The notes under the pieces are model-generated. The model saw only the letters and a list, made by a program, of their open reading frames with translations, searched no databases and had not been told where the DNA came from. Positions 55,879 through 64,000 of a DNA stretch of 64,000 bases are shown here, piece after piece. Position 1 is the first letter of the stretch, and each line of letters begins with the position of its first letter. Source of the stretch: Metabacillus sp. B2-18 (lineage in GTDB: Bacteria > Bacillota > Bacilli > Bacillales > Bacillaceae). A program made the translations under genes and the position numbers. The stretch spans positions 1,773,501 through 1,837,500 of the forward strand of contig NZ_CP088245.1 in NCBI RefSeq assembly GCF_021117275.1, given 5' to 3'.

Positions 55879-56610
55879 GTGAAACAAAAAAGTTGGAAAA
55901 AGGGTCTTAGTTTTGCTTTGCTAACAATGATCTTTGGTTTAATGCTTGGAATTCAGTTTCAAACAATTAAAGAACCAGTGGAAAGAGATACGCGTGATAT
56001 GTGGCAACTTAGGGAAGATTTAAAAAAAGAGCAACAACTTCAAGCGGAGCTTCTTAATGAGATACGAAAATATGATGAAATTATTGAGTCTTATAAGAAG
56101 CAAGAAAATTCGAATCCAGAAACAGCCTTAAAAGAGACCTTGGCAGTTTTAAAGGAAGAAGTTGGTTTAACCGAAATTTCTGGAGAGGGCATAACAATTA
56201 CAATTGATCGATTGTTTTCAGAAGAATTACTTGGAGTTGAAATACAAAATATTTCACCAGAGCTTTTAAAACGGTTAATTAATGAACTCAATTCTTATGG
56301 AGCGAAAGAAATCTCAATAGAAGGCAGAAGGGTTATTAATTCGACTGTCATAAGAGATATCAATGGTCAGACCAAGATGGATAATTTTAGCTTAAACAGT
56401 TTTCCTATTAAGATAAACGTCATTTCAGATAATGTGGACAAGCTTTATAACAGAATGAATGCTTCGAATACTGATGAAGATTTTGCTATAGATAATCTTA
56501 AGTTAACGATATCAGACCCAATTGAACAGTTAACGATTCCTCCTTATGAAGATCCAATTCGAGTTCGGAATATGAAACCTGTAGAATCATCAGAAAAAGG
56601 GGGAGAATAA
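55879..56610 (+). CDS. ylxX: YlxX, DUF881 membrane-anchored protein
   Basis: 243 residues, paralogue of YlxW: N-terminal basic residues and membrane anchor (~10-28), coiled coil (~38-85), DUF881 domain (~95-210: GEGITITIDR, INELNSYGAKEISIEGRRV). GTG 55879 chosen because AGGTGG ends five bases before; a GTG at 55870 lies inside that site. The sbp start follows one base after its stop. Confidence 0.88.
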   Translation: MKQKSWKKGLSFALLTMIFGLMLGIQFQTIKEPVERDTRDMWQLREDLKKEQQLQAELLNEIRKYDEIIESYKKQENSNPETALKETLAVLKEEVGLTEISGEGITITIDRLFSEELLGVEIQNISPELLKRLINELNSYGAKEISIEGRRVINSTVIRDINGQTKMDNFSLNSFPIKINVISDNVDKLYNRMNASNTDEDFAIDNLKLTISDPIEQLTIPPYEDPIRVRNMKPVESSEKGGE

Positions 56611-56611
56611 T

Positions 56612-56977
56612 ATGTGGCTGCCAATTTTAGGACTAATTCTCGGTGTCTTTTTAGGTCTAGTATCGGAGTTGCGTATTCCCCCTGAGTATTCCAACTATTT
56701 ATCAATTGCAATTTTAGCAGCACTTGATACACTGTTAGGAGGAATTCGTGCACATCTTCAGGATATCTATGATGAAATGGTGTTCGTTTCTGGATTTTTC
56801 TTTAACATCATTTTAGCTGCAAGTTTAGCTTTTCTAGGTGTCCATCTTGGTGTAGACTTGTATTTAGTAGCAATGTTTGCCTTTGGAGTAAGGCTATTTC
56901 AAAATATAGCAGTAATAAGAAGGATTCTTATTACGAAATGGTCAAATTCTAGGGAAAAAATGAAAAAAATTGAATAA
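56612..56977 (+). CDS. sbp: Small basic protein Sbp (DUF1290)
   Basis: 121 residues, three to four membrane helices, DUF1290 family. Located between the DUF881 pair and ftsA, as in B. subtilis. Contains LGLVSELRIPPEYSNYLSIAILAALDTLLGGIRA. Function unknown; its constant neighbourhood suggests a division- or envelope-linked role. Shine-Dalgarno GGGGGAG lies in the ylxX end. Confidence 0.9.
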   Translation: MWLPILGLILGVFLGLVSELRIPPEYSNYLSIAILAALDTLLGGIRAHLQDIYDEMVFVSGFFFNIILAASLAFLGVHLGVDLYLVAMFAFGVRLFQNIAVIRRILITKWSNSREKMKKIE

Positions 56978-57080
56978 TAAAAAGGAAAAATTAAGTATTT
57001 GACGAATAAACACTAGTAAAGCAGAAATCAAGCAAATATTTAAATAAAATTTTTGTTACAAACCTGTAAAACTAGATTCA

Positions 57081-57109
57081 TTGTCATGTTGTTCTGCAAA
57101 GAATAGAAT
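57081..57109 (+). promoter_or_regulatory. Probable sigma-A promoter of ftsAZ
   Basis: TTGTCA (57081-57086), 17-base spacer, TAGAAT (57104-57109), 30 bases before the ftsA start. The AGAATAG stretch also resembles a sigma-H -10 region, a sigma factor known to drive one of the B. subtilis ftsAZ promoters. Confidence 0.65.
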
Positions 57110-57139
57110 AGAAAGTGATAGATGGGGAGGTGCCTTAGA

Positions 57140-58423
57140 ATGAACAGCAATGAACTATTTGTAAGTCTTGACATCGGTACATCCAGTGTTAAAGTAATTA
57201 TTGGTGAAATGACGAATGATGCTTTAAACATTATTGGTGTAGGTAATGTAAAATCAGAAGGATTAAGAAAAGGGTCTATAGTTGATATAGACGAAACAGT
57301 TCATTCTATAAAAAAAGCGGTTGAGCAGGCCGAGAGAATGGTTGGAATCTCCTTAACGAGAGTGGTAGTAGGTGTTACAGGAAATCATGTACAATTACAG
57401 GATTGCCACGGAGTTGTAGCTGTTTCGAGTGAGAATAGAGAAATATCAAATGAAGATGTAAGACGAGTTATTGAAGCTGCTCAAGTGATCTCAATTCCAC
57501 CTGAACGAGAAATAATCGATGTTATTCCAAGACAATTTATTGTAGATGGACTAGATGAAATCAATGATCCAAGAGGAATGCTTGGGGTTCGTTTGGAAAT
57601 GGAAGGTACCATTATTACTGGATCTAAAACGATCTTACATAATTTATTGCGTTGTGTAGAGCGTGCAGGCCTTGAAATAACTGATATCTGTTTACAACCT
57701 CTAGCTGCAGGATCTGTTGCATTATCAAAAGATGAGAAAAACCTGGGTGTTGCACTAGTTGAAATCGGTGGGGGATCCACTACAATTGCAGTGTTTGAAC
57801 AAAATCACCTGATTGCATCGACTGTCTTGCCTGTCGGTGGTGAGCACATTACGAAAGATTTGTCTATAGGTCTTCGTACAACTACCGATGAAGCGGAACG
57901 TATAAAGCTAAAATATGGACATGCCTTTTATGATCATGCTTCAGAGGATGAAATTTTTGAAGCAGCAGTTATTGGATCAGATCAGAAAAGAACTTTTAAC
58001 CAATTAGAAGTTGCGGACATTATTGAAGCTCGTTTAGAAGAGTTATATGAGCTTATCTTACATGAGCTAAGAAGATTAGGAATTGGAGAATTACCTGGCG
58101 GCTTTGTTCTAACCGGGGGTACAGTTAGAATGCCCGGAGTACTTGAATTAGGACAAGTTGTTCTTCAGAATAGTGTAAGAATTGCAAGTCCGGATTATAT
58201 TGGTGTCAGAGAACCTCAATATATGACGGGTGTAGGCTTGATTCAATTTGCATATAAGAATGCGAAAATTCAAGGTAGAAAAATAGGTTCAAACGTTACT
58301 GTTGATGCTGTAGAAGTAGCAGCAACAAAGGAACCGCAACAGCAGCGTACAAAACCTCAGCAACAACAAGAAGATAAAAAGGTAAATAAAGTGAAGAAAT
58401 TTTTTGGCTACTTCTTTGAATAG
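57140..58423 (+). CDS. ftsA: Cell-division protein FtsA
   Basis: 427 residues, actin-like ATPase that ties FtsZ filaments to the membrane. Seen: phosphate-1 loop LDIGTSSVKVIIGE, SHS2 domain (~80-160), phosphate-2 VEIGGGSTTIAVF, adenosine loop VLTGGTVRMPGV, a Gln/Lys-rich linker and the C-terminal amphipathic membrane-targeting helix KVKKFFGYFFE. ATG 57140 follows GGGGAGGTG. Confidence 0.95.
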   Translation: MNSNELFVSLDIGTSSVKVIIGEMTNDALNIIGVGNVKSEGLRKGSIVDIDETVHSIKKAVEQAERMVGISLTRVVVGVTGNHVQLQDCHGVVAVSSENREISNEDVRRVIEAAQVISIPPEREIIDVIPRQFIVDGLDEINDPRGMLGVRLEMEGTIITGSKTILHNLLRCVERAGLEITDICLQPLAAGSVALSKDEKNLGVALVEIGGGSTTIAVFEQNHLIASTVLPVGGEHITKDLSIGLRTTTDEAERIKLKYGHAFYDHASEDEIFEAAVIGSDQKRTFNQLEVADIIEARLEELYELILHELRRLGIGELPGGFVLTGGTVRMPGVLELGQVVLQNSVRIASPDYIGVREPQYMTGVGLIQFAYKNAKIQGRKIGSNVTVDAVEVAATKEPQQQRTKPQQQQEDKKVNKVKKFFGYFFE

Positions 58424-58467
58424 TTTACATCTATTAGAAGTCATTTGATGGATTAGGAGGATTTTGC

Positions 58468-59613
58468 ATGTTGGAGTTTGATACGAATATTGACGGCTTG
58501 GCTACCATCAAAGTAATTGGAGTTGGTGGCGGTGGTAATAACGCTGTTAATCGAATGATAGAGCACGGTGTACAAGGTGTAGAATTTATTGCAGTTAACA
58601 CGGATGCACAAGCATTAAACTTATCTAAAGCAGAAGTGAAGATGCAGATTGGATCGAAGCTTACAAGAGGACTAGGTGCTGGTGCTAACCCTGAAGTAGG
58701 GAAAAAAGCTGCTGAAGAAAGCAGAGAGCAAATTGAAGAAGCTTTAAGAGGAGCTGACATGGTATTCGTTACAGCTGGAATGGGCGGCGGAACTGGAACT
58801 GGAGCAGCACCTGTTATTGCACAAATTGCTAAAGATTTAGGTGCTCTTACAGTCGGTGTTGTTACTAGACCGTTTACATTTGAAGGACGTAAACGTCAAA
58901 TGCAAGCAGCTGGCGGTATTTCTTCAATGAAAGAGTCAGTGGATACACTTATTGTGATTCCAAATGACCGTTTACTTGAAATTGTTGATAAAAATACACC
59001 TATGCTTGAAGCGTTTAGAGAAGCAGATAATGTTCTTCGTCAAGGGGTTCAAGGTATTTCCGACTTAATCGCTACCCCAGGTTTAATAAACCTTGACTTT
59101 GCAGATGTAAAGACGATTATGTCAAATAGAGGATCTGCTTTAATGGGAATTGGTGTAGCCACTGGAGAAAATCGTGCTGCAGAAGCTGCTAAGAAAGCTA
59201 TTTCCAGCCCACTATTAGAGAAATCAATTGACGGTGCTCAGGGTGTTCTTATGAACATTACTGGTGGAATGAATTTAAGTTTATATGAGGTACAAGAGGC
59301 AGCTGATATTGTAGCTACTGCTTCTGATCAAGATGTAAACATGATTTTTGGTTCTGTTATTAATGAAAACCTAAAGGATGAAATAATTGTTACAGTTATT
59401 GCAACTGGTTTTACAGAACAAGAAATTAGTCCTTTAAAACAACCGAATACTCGTCAATTTAATAACGGTAATACGTTAACAAAAGTTCCACCAAAACGTG
59501 AGAGTCATCGAGAGGAACCGGTACAAGAAGCACCAACTCGTACTAATACACAACAACCAGAAGAAACGCTTGATATTCCGACCTTCTTACGTAACCGTAA
59601 TAAACGTAGATAA
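58468..59613 (+). CDS. ftsZ: Cell-division protein FtsZ
   Basis: 381 residues, tubulin-like GTPase that forms the Z-ring. Seen: [13 protein letters not shown], tubulin signature [10 protein letters not shown] (~residues 107-116), synergy-loop [12 protein letters not shown], a Gln/Asn/Thr-rich flexible linker (~320-365), and the conserved C-terminal peptide [13 protein letters not shown] that binds FtsA, SepF and EzrA. ATG after TTAGGAGG. Confidence 0.97.
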   Translation: MLEFDTNIDGLATIKVIGVGGGGNNAVNRMIEHGVQGVEFIAVNTDAQALNLSKAEVKMQIGSKLTRGLGAGANPEVGKKAAEESREQIEEALRGADMVFVTAGMGGGTGTGAAPVIAQIAKDLGALTVGVVTRPFTFEGRKRQMQAAGGISSMKESVDTLIVIPNDRLLEIVDKNTPMLEAFREADNVLRQGVQGISDLIATPGLINLDFADVKTIMSNRGSALMGIGVATGENRAAEAAKKAISSPLLEKSIDGAQGVLMNITGGMNLSLYEVQEAADIVATASDQDVNMIFGSVINENLKDEIIVTVIATGFTEQEISPLKQPNTRQFNNGNTLTKVPPKRESHREEPVQEAPTRTNTQQPEETLDIPTFLRNRNKRR

Positions 59614-59616
59614 ACC

Positions 59617-59655
59617 AAAAAGAGTGCTAAATGAAAATTTAGCACTCTTTTTATT
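59617..59655 (+). terminator. Terminator after ftsZ
   Basis: Perfect 16-bp stem AAAAAGAGTGCTAAAT / ATTTAGCACTCTTTTT with loop GAAA. The following 300 bases hold only the spoIIG control region; the bpr gene found here in B. subtilis is absent. Confidence 0.95.
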
Positions 59656-59783
59656 TTGAATGATAAAAGATGTAATAGAAACCTAGAATAGTCAATTAAG
59701 TTTGATTTTCCTCATATTTTTTTTCAAGTATCTCTTTTTCTACTAATTGTTTTGTGAACCTAGACTATGACTCTTATAATTTA

Positions 59784-59870
59784 GTCGACAAAAATTCTAA
59801 TAATCTTTCAAAAATTCTTACGTTCTATCGGCACTAAATGACAGACTTCCTATTTCTTAGGATTTATACT
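59784..59870 (+). promoter_or_regulatory. spoIIG promoter with candidate Spo0A boxes
   Basis: ATGACA (59838-59843) and TATACT (59865-59870) lie 21 bases apart; the B. subtilis spoIIG promoter is likewise known for near-consensus hexamers with an overlong (22-bp) spacer, used with Spo0A~P. Two candidate 0A boxes in the TTCGnCA orientation: GTCGACA (59784-59790, about -94) and ATCGGCA (59827-59833, about -45), each 6 of 7, close to sites 1 and 2 of B. subtilis. Confidence 0.65.
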
Positions 59871-59963
59871 TAATGCAACAGGTCCAGAAGCTTTGAATTG
59901 TAATATAAGACAGAGTCAGAGTACAAAGGACTATTATTAAAACAGAAGGGAAAGGAGTAACAG

Positions 59964-60896
59964 ATGTCTATTTATTTAGACGTTATTTGGCTCTTAAACT
60001 TTTCCTTTGATTTGTTTCTACTTGTTTTAACAGCCATTGCATTGAAAAGGAAAATAATGAAAATAAGAATTCTTCTTGCGGCACTATTAGGCTCAAGTAT
60101 CGTGATTATGATGTTTAGCCCTTTAGCATTTATCTCTACACATCCTCTTGGAAAAATGAGTATCTCTATTTTAATGGTCTTGTTGGCATTTGGCTTTAAA
60201 CGATTTCGCTATTTTTTTCATGGCCTTTTCACCTTTTATTTTGTCACTTTTCTAGTAGGTGGTGGAATGATCGGTGTTCATTATTTTTTACAGGCAGAAA
60301 TCTCTTATTTAGACGGAATCTTAATGACTAATTCAACTGGCTTTGGACACCCAATCAGCTGGTTATTTGTACTTATTGGATTTCCAGTTTTGTGGATGTT
60401 TGCAAGGAATAGTTTAGAAGGCTTTGAAGCAAAAAAAATTCATTACGAACAATTGGTGACTGTTAAGATAAAGGTAGATTCAACTCAAATGACCTTAAAG
60501 GGGCTGGTTGATAGTGGAAATCAACTGTTTGATCCGATTACTCGTAGTCCTGTTATGATTTTAGATACTCAGAAAGTTAAGGACTATATTCCTGAACAAC
60601 TCGTTCACCATGCGCTGCAAGATGATGTGATGAAGGCAATGACTGACGATCAACAAGAAGGTCACGAATGGGAGCATCGGGTTCGGATTATACCTTATCG
60701 TGTGGTAGGAAAAGAGAATCAGTTTTTATTAGGATTTAAGCCAGATGAAGTGTGGATAGAAACAAATAGTGAAAAAATCAAGGTACAAAAGACAATTGTT
60801 GGGTTAAATCGAACTGCTCTGTCTTCAGAGGATGAATATCAATGTATCGTTCATCCGAAAATGCTTCAAGGCCCATCAATCCAAAATGTTTCGTAA
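59964..60896 (+). CDS. spoIIGA: SpoIIGA, pro-sigma-E processing protease
   Basis: 310 residues. N-terminal half with five membrane helices (~5-160), C-terminal cytoplasmic aspartic-protease-like domain with the catalytic LVDSGN (Asp183). Cleaves the pro-sequence of sigma-E in the mother cell after the SpoIIR signal. Complete, normal length, ATG after AAAGGAG. Its partner sigE, normally the next gene of the operon, is not found in the 205 bases that follow before the IS pair. Confidence 0.94.
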   Translation: MSIYLDVIWLLNFSFDLFLLVLTAIALKRKIMKIRILLAALLGSSIVIMMFSPLAFISTHPLGKMSISILMVLLAFGFKRFRYFFHGLFTFYFVTFLVGGGMIGVHYFLQAEISYLDGILMTNSTGFGHPISWLFVLIGFPVLWMFARNSLEGFEAKKIHYEQLVTVKIKVDSTQMTLKGLVDSGNQLFDPITRSPVMILDTQKVKDYIPEQLVHHALQDDVMKAMTDDQQEGHEWEHRVRIIPYRVVGKENQFLLGFKPDEVWIETNSEKIKVQKTIVGLNRTALSSEDEYQCIVHPKMLQGPSIQNVS

Positions 60897-61093
60897 AATT
60901 ACCTACTTCTATCTTACTCCGGTTCCATTTATTTATTACGCCAGGTATAAGATTTTTTATACTATCAGAATGTAAAAGGTTTAATGGTTGATAGTATAGA
61001 AAAATATGGCTCACGTCATTAGGATTTGGCAATAAGCCAATTTGTTAAAATAATGAATTTAAGGAAGAGATCAGGGGAGAAAAACGCAACTGT

Positions 61094-61101
61094 CATATTT
61101 T
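61094..61101. repeat. Target duplication left of the tandem IS pair
   Basis: CATATTTT; repeated at 62939-62946 between copies 2 and 3. Confidence 0.85.
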
Positions 61102-62938
61102 GGTAGTGTCAAAAGATTTATGAAAACTACCTAAAGGGTTAGCTTCTCTCCTATTTACTGGATGGAGATGCGCCGCAATCTCTCTTGACAAACACGCCAA
61201 TGGTTTGTGGATTGTTTAACAAGGGCGAAGGGAACAAAAGAAGGCATACCAAATAAGCCCTTGGTTGTTTCCATTTTAAACCATTGGCAAGTTCGGTTTG
61301 TCAAGAGTTCGCTCCGCCGATTGCTGAATTAGCTTAAGGGCTCAGCTAAACAAAAAGTTAGGCTTGTCTTTGTTCTACTATCCATTGTTGTGCTAATCCA
61401 ATGAGCTTTGTCCAACGTGCTGGCATTGTTGGAAGCCCCTTGAGTTCTGGATTCACTACGGGCACTTTTCCTTCTAAGGCGGCATGCGGACGCAAAAAGT
61501 TAAAGTAGGCCGTAAATAAGGTGACGTATGAAATGGAACCATGTTCAGAGCCGAATCCATGAGTGGAGCGATAATTGCCCTTAAAGGTGCGGTTAAGTCT
61601 CTCAATTATTTGTTTCATTGGTCTATATTCGGTTGAAACAGGGTCCTCATTGGTTAATCCAATGACCTGCTTCACATCGAATAAAATCTCATGTTGAGCG
61701 AAGAAATGTTGGGCTAAAAGATAGATTGGATTCCCGTCTACCACAAAGGTCAGATTTTCTGGAATCTCTTTCATCTTGATTAAGACCTCATCAATTGCTC
61801 GAATGGCTGTTGCTGTGTCTCGATTAGGCGACACCGGATACGAAAGAATAATCTTTTTCACGGCGTCAAAAAAGAAAAATAAATAATGCCATCGACCGTT
61901 TACTCTGATATACGTTTCATCACCGCAGAATTGGTCTGAAAGTTCATAGGGATAGTGATCCACATAAGGTTTAAGTAATAAAGCTACGCTATTTTCGTAG
62001 TTCAATACAGTCTGATGTGAAATCATCACTCCGTGTACGTCCTGCATAATCGCAGCTGTTTTACGGGCCGAAAGGCCATAGTTTACATGATAGGTTAGGA
62101 TCAATCCTAATGTATGTGGGGATGCATAAATCTTTGATAAGTCCACGGCCGGCAGTTCTGGTGATTCCTTAGATAACGGCTGGAAATCGATATAAAACTG
62201 ACGGAAAATGTATCTCAATTTAAATGCTTGAGGGTCCTTTTTGAACCTTTTCTTTTCTTTTGAAGTCATCCCATTGAGCTTCTTTTGATAATAAGAACAG
62301 TCATTGTTCTTGCACTTAAACACGTGAAAATCTTTTCTTTCTTTTATTTTCTCGAGAGTCTTGGAACAATGAGGACACTTCAGGATGGCCTCCTTAGAGT
62401 AACGGTACTTTTCACTGAAAAGTTCTGTACACACCTTGCATTGATACTGACCTTTATCTCCATTGTTGGCATAAAGATAATCCGATGGAGCACCACACTT
62501 TGGACAGTTCATGGCTTTAGGTACGGAAACTTTTGCATTCTTACGCCTTTGAACAGGTTTGAGAGCTTTCCCGTTCTTCTCTAGATATTCACTAAGAAGA
62601 ACTCGATAATCAAGCTGTTCTAGAACTTCAATGACCGGAAGGTCATCCACTTGAAGTTTTCGATAAGGTTTATTTACGGGCTGTTCAGTAGGTTTATCGA
62701 ACATGCTTTTACCAATCAATAAAGTAAGCAATGTTCGAATGAGTTGTTCTTGATAGTTTATAAAAGTTAATAAATAGGTTATAATTTGAGGGTACAAATT
62801 GTCACTTCCATTCTTGGTTGTTGGGTGTGTGGTAACCTCAATTATCCAAAGAATTTAGGGGGTGGCAATTTTTTTGCCTATAAAGCCCTCTATGGAGATA
62901 TTTTATAACCTATTTCTTATAGAAGTTTTGACAATACG
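61102..62938 (-). mobile_element. IS6/IS240-like insertion sequence, copy 2, 1,837 bp
   Basis: Same length and ends as copy 1 but inverted (GGTAGTGTC at its left edge, GACAATACG at its right edge). Flanked on both sides by CATATTTT. Lies 205 bases after spoIIGA. The structured segment of the element occupies 61182-61307. Confidence 0.9.
61358..62797 (-). CDS. IS6/IS240-like transposase, copy 2
   Basis: 479 residues, identical to copy 1 except for Tyr in place of Asn in FSEKYRYSK. Intact zinc-ribbon pairs, the GDETY and VVDGN aspartates and the IIERLNRTF glutamate. Transcribed back toward spoIIGA. Confidence 0.9.
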   Translation of the reverse strand: MYPQIITYLLTFINYQEQLIRTLLTLLIGKSMFDKPTEQPVNKPYRKLQVDDLPVIEVLEQLDYRVLLSEYLEKNGKALKPVQRRKNAKVSVPKAMNCPKCGAPSDYLYANNGDKGQYQCKVCTELFSEKYRYSKEAILKCPHCSKTLEKIKERKDFHVFKCKNNDCSYYQKKLNGMTSKEKKRFKKDPQAFKLRYIFRQFYIDFQPLSKESPELPAVDLSKIYASPHTLGLILTYHVNYGLSARKTAAIMQDVHGVMISHQTVLNYENSVALLLKPYVDHYPYELSDQFCGDETYIRVNGRWHYLFFFFDAVKKIILSYPVSPNRDTATAIRAIDEVLIKMKEIPENLTFVVDGNPIYLLAQHFFAQHEILFDVKQVIGLTNEDPVSTEYRPMKQIIERLNRTFKGNYRSTHGFGSEHGSISYVTLFTAYFNFLRPHAALEGKVPVVNPELKGLPTMPARWTKLIGLAQQWIVEQRQA

Positions 62939-62946
62939 CATATTTT
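62939..62946. repeat. CATATTTT junction between tandem IS copies
   Basis: Exactly the 8-bp target duplication separates the end of copy 2 from the start of copy 3. Confidence 0.85.
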
Positions 62947-64000
62947 GGTAGTGTCAAAAGATTTATGAAAACTACCTAAAGGGTTAGCTTCTCTCCTATT
63001 TACTGGATGGAGATGCGCCGCAATCTCTCTTGACAAACACGCCAATGGTTTGTGGATTGTTTAACAAGGGCGAAGGGAACAAAAGAAGGCATACCAAATA
63101 AGCCCTTGGTTGTTTCCATTTTAAACCATTGGCAAGTTCGGTTTGTCAAGAGTTCGCTCCGCCGATTGCTGAATTAGCTTAAGGGCTCAGCTAAACAAAA
63201 AGTTAGGCTTGTCTTTGTTCTACTATCCATTGTTGTGCTAATCCAATGAGCTTTGTCCAACGTGCTGGCATTGTTGGAAGCCCCTTGAGTTCTGGATTCA
63301 CTACGGGCACTTTTCCTTCTAAGGCGGCATGCGGACGCAAAAAGTTAAAGTAGGCCGTAAATAAGGTGACGTATGAAATGGAACCATGTTCAGAGCCGAA
63401 TCCATGAGTGGAGCGATAATTGCCCTTAAAGGTGCGGTTAAGTCTCTCAATTATTTGTTTCATTGGTCTATATTCGGTTGAAACAGGGTCCTCATTGGTT
63501 AATCCAATGACCTGCTTCACATCGAATAAAATCTCATGTTGAGCGAAGAAATGTTGGGCTAAAAGATAGATTGGATTCCCGTCTACCACAAAGGTCAGAT
63601 TTTCTGGAATCTCTTTCATCTTGATTAAGACCTCATCAATTGCTCGAATGGCTGTTGCTGTGTCTCGATTAGGCGACACCGGATACGAAAGAATAATCTT
63701 TTTCACGGCGTCAAAAAAGAAAAATAAATAATGCCATCGACCGTTTACTCTGATATACGTTTCATCACCGCAGAATTGGTCTGAAAGTTCATAGGGATAG
63801 TGATCCACATAAGGTTTAAGTAATAAAGCTACGCTATTTTCGTAGTTCAATACAGTCTGATGTGAAATCATCACTCCGTGTACGTCCTGCATAATCGCAG
63901 CTGTTTTACGGGCCGAAAGGCCATAGTTTACATGATAGGTTAGGATCAATCCTAATGTATGTGGGGATGCATAAATCTTTGATAAGTCCACGGCCGGCAG
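62947..64000 (-). mobile_element. IS6/IS240-like insertion sequence, copy 3 (cut by the window edge)
   Basis: Begins with the same GGTAGTGTC end as copy 2, same orientation, and runs out of the window after 1,054 bases. The 3' structured segment and the C-terminal half of the transposase gene are visible. Confidence 0.9.
63203..64000 (-). CDS. IS6/IS240-like transposase, copy 3 (C-terminal part)
   Basis: The last 265 residues of the transposase; the frame is open to the window edge, so the apparent GTG start at 63991 is not real. The visible protein matches copies 1 and 2, including all three DDE residues. Confidence 0.9.
   Translation of the reverse strand: MPAVDLSKIYASPHTLGLILTYHVNYGLSARKTAAIMQDVHGVMISHQTVLNYENSVALLLKPYVDHYPYELSDQFCGDETYIRVNGRWHYLFFFFDAVKKIILSYPVSPNRDTATAIRAIDEVLIKMKEIPENLTFVVDGNPIYLLAQHFFAQHEILFDVKQVIGLTNEDPVSTEYRPMKQIIERLNRTFKGNYRSTHGFGSEHGSISYVTLFTAYFNFLRPHAALEGKVPVVNPELKGLPTMPARWTKLIGLAQQWIVEQRQA

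Noticed and set aside
60778..61032. Minus-strand 84-codon frame across the end of spoIIGA
   Set aside because: Overlaps the conserved SpoIIGA C-terminus and has no recognisable features.

Overview
The window comes from the chromosome of a low-GC, endospore-forming member of the Bacillaceae. Gene order closely follows the Bacillus subtilis stretch ftsW-pycA-ctaABCDEFG-ylb genes-coaD-rpmF-panE-bshC-dcw cluster-spoIIG. Sporulation genes (spoVD, spoVE, ylbD, ylbJ, gerR, spoIIGA), class-1 alternative start codons (many TTG/GTG) and strong purine-rich Shine-Dalgarno sites all fit. The genus cannot be fixed from the sequence alone.

Layout. 1-4.4 kb: the end of ftsW and complete pyruvate carboxylase. 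4.4-12.7 kb: heme A synthesis and the caa3 cytochrome oxidase operon with assembly factors (ctaA divergent from ctaB-C-D-E-F, then ctaG and a ctaM-like DUF420 gene). 12.8-24.5 kb: a variable stretch with a GNAT gene, an IS1182-family element, an AI-2E/YtvI-type permease, a YugN-like gene, two CAP-domain proteins (one LysM-CAP, one ylbC), a thioesterase with a small four-cysteine gene, an IS6/IS240-like element and ylbD-E-F-G plus an unrecognised lipoprotein. 24.6-36.2 kb: a sporulation ncRNA (probable csfG) on the minus strand, then rsmD-coaD, ylbJ, ylbK-ylbL, tmcAL, ylbN-rpmF, an enoyl-CoA hydratase-like gene, gerR, ylbP and panE-DUF3397. 36.2-38.2 kb: a 2,051-bp IS1595-family transposon that carries a nucleotidyltransferase cargo gene. 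38.3-59.6 kb: bshC and the division/cell-wall cluster mraZ-rsmH-ftsL-pbpB-spoVD-murE-mraY-murD-spoVE-murG-murB-divIB-ylxW-ylxX-sbp-ftsA-ftsZ. 59.8-60.9 kb: the Spo0A-type spoIIG promoter and spoIIGA. 61.1 kb to the end: two tandem copies of the same IS6/IS240-like element, the second cut by the window edge, placed where sigE is expected.

The genes fall into coherent processes: aerobic respiration (heme A made by CtaB/CtaA goes into CtaD; CtaG and CtaM help assemble the copper centres), septal and spore peptidoglycan synthesis (lipid II made by MurE/MraY/MurD/MurG/MurB and used by PBP2B, SpoVD and the SEDS proteins FtsW/SpoVE), Z-ring assembly, and commitment to sporulation. Four mobile-element insertions could be resolved to the base with their target duplications: IS1182-type (22-bp duplication consisting of a whole terminator hairpin), IS6-like copy 1 (8 bp), the IS1595-type transposon (8 bp), and the tandem IS6-like pair (8 bp). 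The most consequential observations are the tandem IS pair probably separating spoIIGA from sigE, and the cargo-bearing IS1595-type transposon.
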